Shown here in pieces: positions 61,562-64,000 of a DNA stretch of 64,000 nucleotides. Within the stretch, counting starts at the first letter, position 1. Every line of letters begins with the position of its first letter. The translations under genes were made by a program, and so were the position numbers. The DNA comes from Methanoculleus receptaculi. Its GTDB lineage: Archaea > Halobacteriota > Methanomicrobia > Methanomicrobiales > Methanoculleaceae. Where the stretch lies: contig NZ_CP137642.1 in NCBI RefSeq assembly GCF_033472595.1, positions 992,001 to 1,056,000 on the forward strand, read 5' to 3'. The notes under the pieces are model-generated. The model saw only the letters and a program-made list of their open reading frames with translations, did not search any database and was not told where the DNA came from.

Positions 61562-64000
61562 CTACTCCACCACAATACGGATCTCCCGCTCCTCCCTGCC
61601 TCTTGTCAAGGATTTGATGTAACCCTCAAACCGGTTCCGGAACTCGTCCACCGTGCAGGGCGACCCATTCCCCTTCAGGCCATCCATCAGAGCATCCCTG
61701 GTGATTGTCACCTTCACAAGCCCCGAAAGAACCTCCTGCATCGCCTTCACAAACTCGACAGATATCTTCTCCGGAAGCTCTTTTGCCGCCATAAAATCCT
61801 CAACCAGTTTCCTCTCATCGGGTTTCAGGGCTTCAAGGCTTGTGCTGACCGCCGGGTCGCTGAGGTTCTCCAGCAGTGTTTGCGTCCACCTATTGTAGAG
61901 ATCATCCAGCCTGTCCTCAAGCGCCGAAAGAATGTTCTCCAGTGGCGCGGATATCTCCTCATCCGCCGGCCTGAACTGACAGTACGGGCAGGTCACTGAG
62001 TTCTCAAGAGCGCTACTATCCAGCGCAAAGCACGGCTTCAGGCGTGTCAGTTCCGCCTCAAAACGGGTCAGATCACCCTTCGGCATGATCTCGATGCTCG
62101 AGAGCTCCCGGATTGCCTTGAGGGCAGGACTCTTCATTAACCTCTTCTTCCGGTTGTCCCCCTCGACACCCAGGCGCGCCGCACCATGGAGACGCAGGTA
62201 CTCGTCGATGTACTCCTTTTTCAACCGGTTCAGTTCCCGTTCGAACTCCCTCTGGAACTCTTTGGTCTTCTGAGTCTCCGGATCTCTGATCTTCTCCAAC
62301 AGGGCTTTTTTCTGCTCAACCAGCGATTGCAGAAAAGGGTTATCGTCAGGCAGGACCCTCTCTGCCTCTGCGAGGTATTGAGTAACCGGCGCGACACGCC
62401 TACAGAACTTATCCAGATCCCCGATCTCCCGCATAACCTCCAGGTTCTTTTGCTGCTTGCGCACATCAGCCCGGCTGCTGCCGAAGTTCCGGAGTTGCCC
62501 CTCCGTCTTGAACCGCTGGAGCGACTCGAGGAAGACCTTAAGGTCATCAAGTTTCCGGGCAGCATCCTCTTTTCTGCTCTCGTCAAGAACGCTCTGCCCC
62601 CATAGCGTCAGAGAACTCTTCAACACCTCCTTAGCCGCAACAACCTCTTCGATCAACCCGGCCACGCGTGCCTGCAACTGCTTCACCGCTTCCCGGTGGG
62701 TTGCGGAGTTCCGGACAAGTGCTGGTGATATCTCGATGAGAGAGAAGAGTTCGGCAAGCACCTCGATCGGCGGTTCTTTTGGCAGTTCAAGGTGTTTAAA
62801 CGCTGTCAGGTCAGCAACACTCATCCTGGTGAGGTCCTCAAAATTTGCGGCTGTAATCTTCTTCCCCGGATACGCCACCACCACATCCCCATGGTATACC
62901 ATGGCGGCAATAACAACGACAACAAACTCAGGCTCAAGCCGGAACCGCAGATCATACTCGACACCCCTCTGGCCGCCGATGATCTCGCTCCGGTTCAGCA
63001 CCTGACCAACCCCCCTGCTCCGGATGAGATCATTGATGTGGCGGGCATATACGGAATTCTCAGTATTGATAGAACCGTCTTCAAGCAGGTTGAGACCGTC
63101 AAGAACTGCAATGCCGCGCTGTACGCGGACACCGCTTATACACTTGATGGCATCCTTCATCGCCTCTTCCCGCTCTTTAGACCGTATAACCTGCAAGAAA
63201 TGGGGGTAATCCGGGGCGATCTCCTCAAAGTGGGGCGCAAGACAGTGGGCTGAGATGTCATTGATGGTATCCGATATATCCCCCGAAGTGTTTATCCCCC
63301 CCTCTTTTGCCAGCTCAACCAGGGGCCGGGTCACCCCCTGGTACGTCACGTCGTATGCGGTGATGATGTTCTCCCGCAGCCACTTTGTGATCGTCTTGAG
63401 GTGCTCGGACGCCTTGGCTCCGTATATGCTGCGGTTCGACCCCGAAGAGTTAGTGAACATCTCCCTCGCGCCGGCATATAACCTTAGAGCAGTCTCGAAA
63501 GTCTCGTTCATCCTGCTTAACCTGAAGAAGACCTCATCCGACCGCAGTTCGTCCGTGAAGAGCGGCGGATCGTATGGCTGGAGGAAGTAGATGTAAAAGT
63601 CGCGTGGCGGCTGGGCGGTCGACCGTTCGTTGGGCGCTCCAAAGAAGAGGTAGCCAGACCTCCCGGCTTGCCGATCCCTCCAGATGACCTCATGCTCCCA
63701 GATCCGGTAGCCTGGCACATAGGTCGATCCCGGTGTCTTCATCACCCCGGCCAGGACCTCGAAATAGTAGCGATCCAGTATCCCTTTATCCAGGGAATCG
63801 GCCCGCTCTTCGATCTTTGCGTCATAATCAATGTCCTTCCGAACATCGATGTAATACATATCGTTCTCATCATTATGCGATATGAACTGCCCGCTGACGG
63901 TCTTTCCGATCTCACGGAGTATCGACTCGATTGTGGTGAGCAGGAACTCCGAATCCTGCTCCGGTATAGGGAGATAGATACAGAGATCATCCCGGATCTC
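61562..64000 (-). CDS. BrxC/DUF6079-like protein of the BREX operon, partial (5' end outside window)
   Basis: The leftward frame stays open to the last base of the window, with no start in between, so the N-terminal part (expected P-loop ATPase domain) lies beyond 64000. The visible 812 residues include YRIWEHEVIWRDRQAGRSGY, PRDFYIYFLQPYDPPLF, a long coiled-coil region (about 62250-62700) with KEFQREFERELNRLKKEYID, and a single zinc-like CPYCQF. Consistent with the large DUF6079/BrxC protein that precedes pglX in type 3 BREX. Met at 63859 is internal, not the start. Confidence 0.8.
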   Translation of the reverse strand, partial: EIRDDLCIYLPIPEQDSEFLLTTIESILREIGKTVSGQFISHNDENDMYYIDVRKDIDYDAKIEERADSLDKGILDRYYFEVLAGVMKTPGSTYVPGYRIWEHEVIWRDRQAGRSGYLFFGAPNERSTAQPPRDFYIYFLQPYDPPLFTDELRSDEVFFRLSRMNETFETALRLYAGAREMFTNSSGSNRSIYGAKASEHLKTITKWLRENIITAYDVTYQGVTRPLVELAKEGGINTSGDISDTINDISAHCLAPHFEEIAPDYPHFLQVIRSKEREEAMKDAIKCISGVRVQRGIAVLDGLNLLEDGSINTENSVYARHINDLIRSRGVGQVLNRSEIIGGQRGVEYDLRFRLEPEFVVVVIAAMVYHGDVVVAYPGKKITAANFEDLTRMSVADLTAFKHLELPKEPPIEVLAELFSLIEISPALVRNSATHREAVKQLQARVAGLIEEVVAAKEVLKSSLTLWGQSVLDESRKEDAARKLDDLKVFLESLQRFKTEGQLRNFGSSRADVRKQQKNLEVMREIGDLDKFCRRVAPVTQYLAEAERVLPDDNPFLQSLVEQKKALLEKIRDPETQKTKEFQREFERELNRLKKEYIDEYLRLHGAARLGVEGDNRKKRLMKSPALKAIRELSSIEIMPKGDLTRFEAELTRLKPCFALDSSALENSVTCPYCQFRPADEEISAPLENILSALEDRLDDLYNRWTQTLLENLSDPAVSTSLEALKPDERKLVEDFMAAKELPEKISVEFVKAMQEVLSGLVKVTITRDALMDGLKGNGSPCTVDEFRNRFEGYIKSLTRGREEREIRIVVE

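Noticed and set aside
63742-63859. Met at 63859 as the start of the last protein
   Set aside because: The same frame stays open to the window end with protein-like sequence, so the gene is cut by the window edge.

Overview
The window looks like a piece of a methanogenic archaeal chromosome, most probably Methanomicrobiales and Methanoculleus-like. The reasons are a GC-rich backbone with strong G/C third-position bias, an Orc1/Cdc6 initiator, paired MinD-type ATPases carrying ferredoxin inserts, NifX-like proteins with DUF134/DUF5320 partners, and a small CxxC zinc-ribbon protein. The genus is inferred from gene content; no rRNA or other direct marker is present. No tRNA, rRNA or CRISPR array was seen.

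Layout. 0.3-2.1 kb: a DUF4258/YgiT-type pair, a frameshifted small coiled-coil gene, an HTH-nucleotidyltransferase with a palindromic start region, and a small zinc-ribbon gene. 2.1-5.4 kb: a leftward metal-cofactor cluster (two MinD/ferredoxin ATPases, two NifX-like proteins, DUF134, DUF5320). 5.5-6.6 kb: a gene-free array of a GC-rich palindromic repeat that recurs at 47.9-48.3 kb. 6.7-13.8 kb: a RecB-nuclease/SF1-helicase fusion, an MFS exporter and a bacterial-type ruvC-ruvA-ruvB operon.

14-47.5 kb is a large surface-glycan island. It opens with a tightly overlapping UbiA / PHP phosphoesterase / flippase-like / DUF362 set and a DUF6044-like membrane protein. Next comes a complete leftward pseudaminic-acid operon (pseB, pseC, pseF, a PseG-acetyltransferase-formyltransferase fusion, pseI), a Wzx-type flippase, and a sialyltransferase-like enzyme that may transfer the sugar. 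The middle (29-37 kb) is an insertion-sequence graveyard (IS630, two IS21 types, IS66, IS256) that has broken several glycan genes. It is followed by AT-rich glycosyltransferase genes and a GC-rich gmd/fcl/glycosyltransferase set. Together these genes could make activated pseudaminic acid and GDP-6-deoxyhexose sugars, assemble them on a lipid carrier and flip them outward for S-layer, archaellin or capsule-like decoration.

48.3-53.3 kb is a replication module: a primase-like/P-loop protein with C-terminal zinc fingers, two small co-translated genes, and an Orc1/Cdc6-family ATPase. 53.4-64 kb holds an IS256 remnant and a leftward BREX type 3-like phage-defence operon in the order BrxC/DUF6079 (cut by the window end), PglX, helicase, PglZ, BrxA-like. 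The most unusual single locus is the three-domain Pse enzyme. Its second and third domains are joined through three perfect 13-bp tandem repeats and a G8 run, which gives it the architecture of a possible phase-variable switch.
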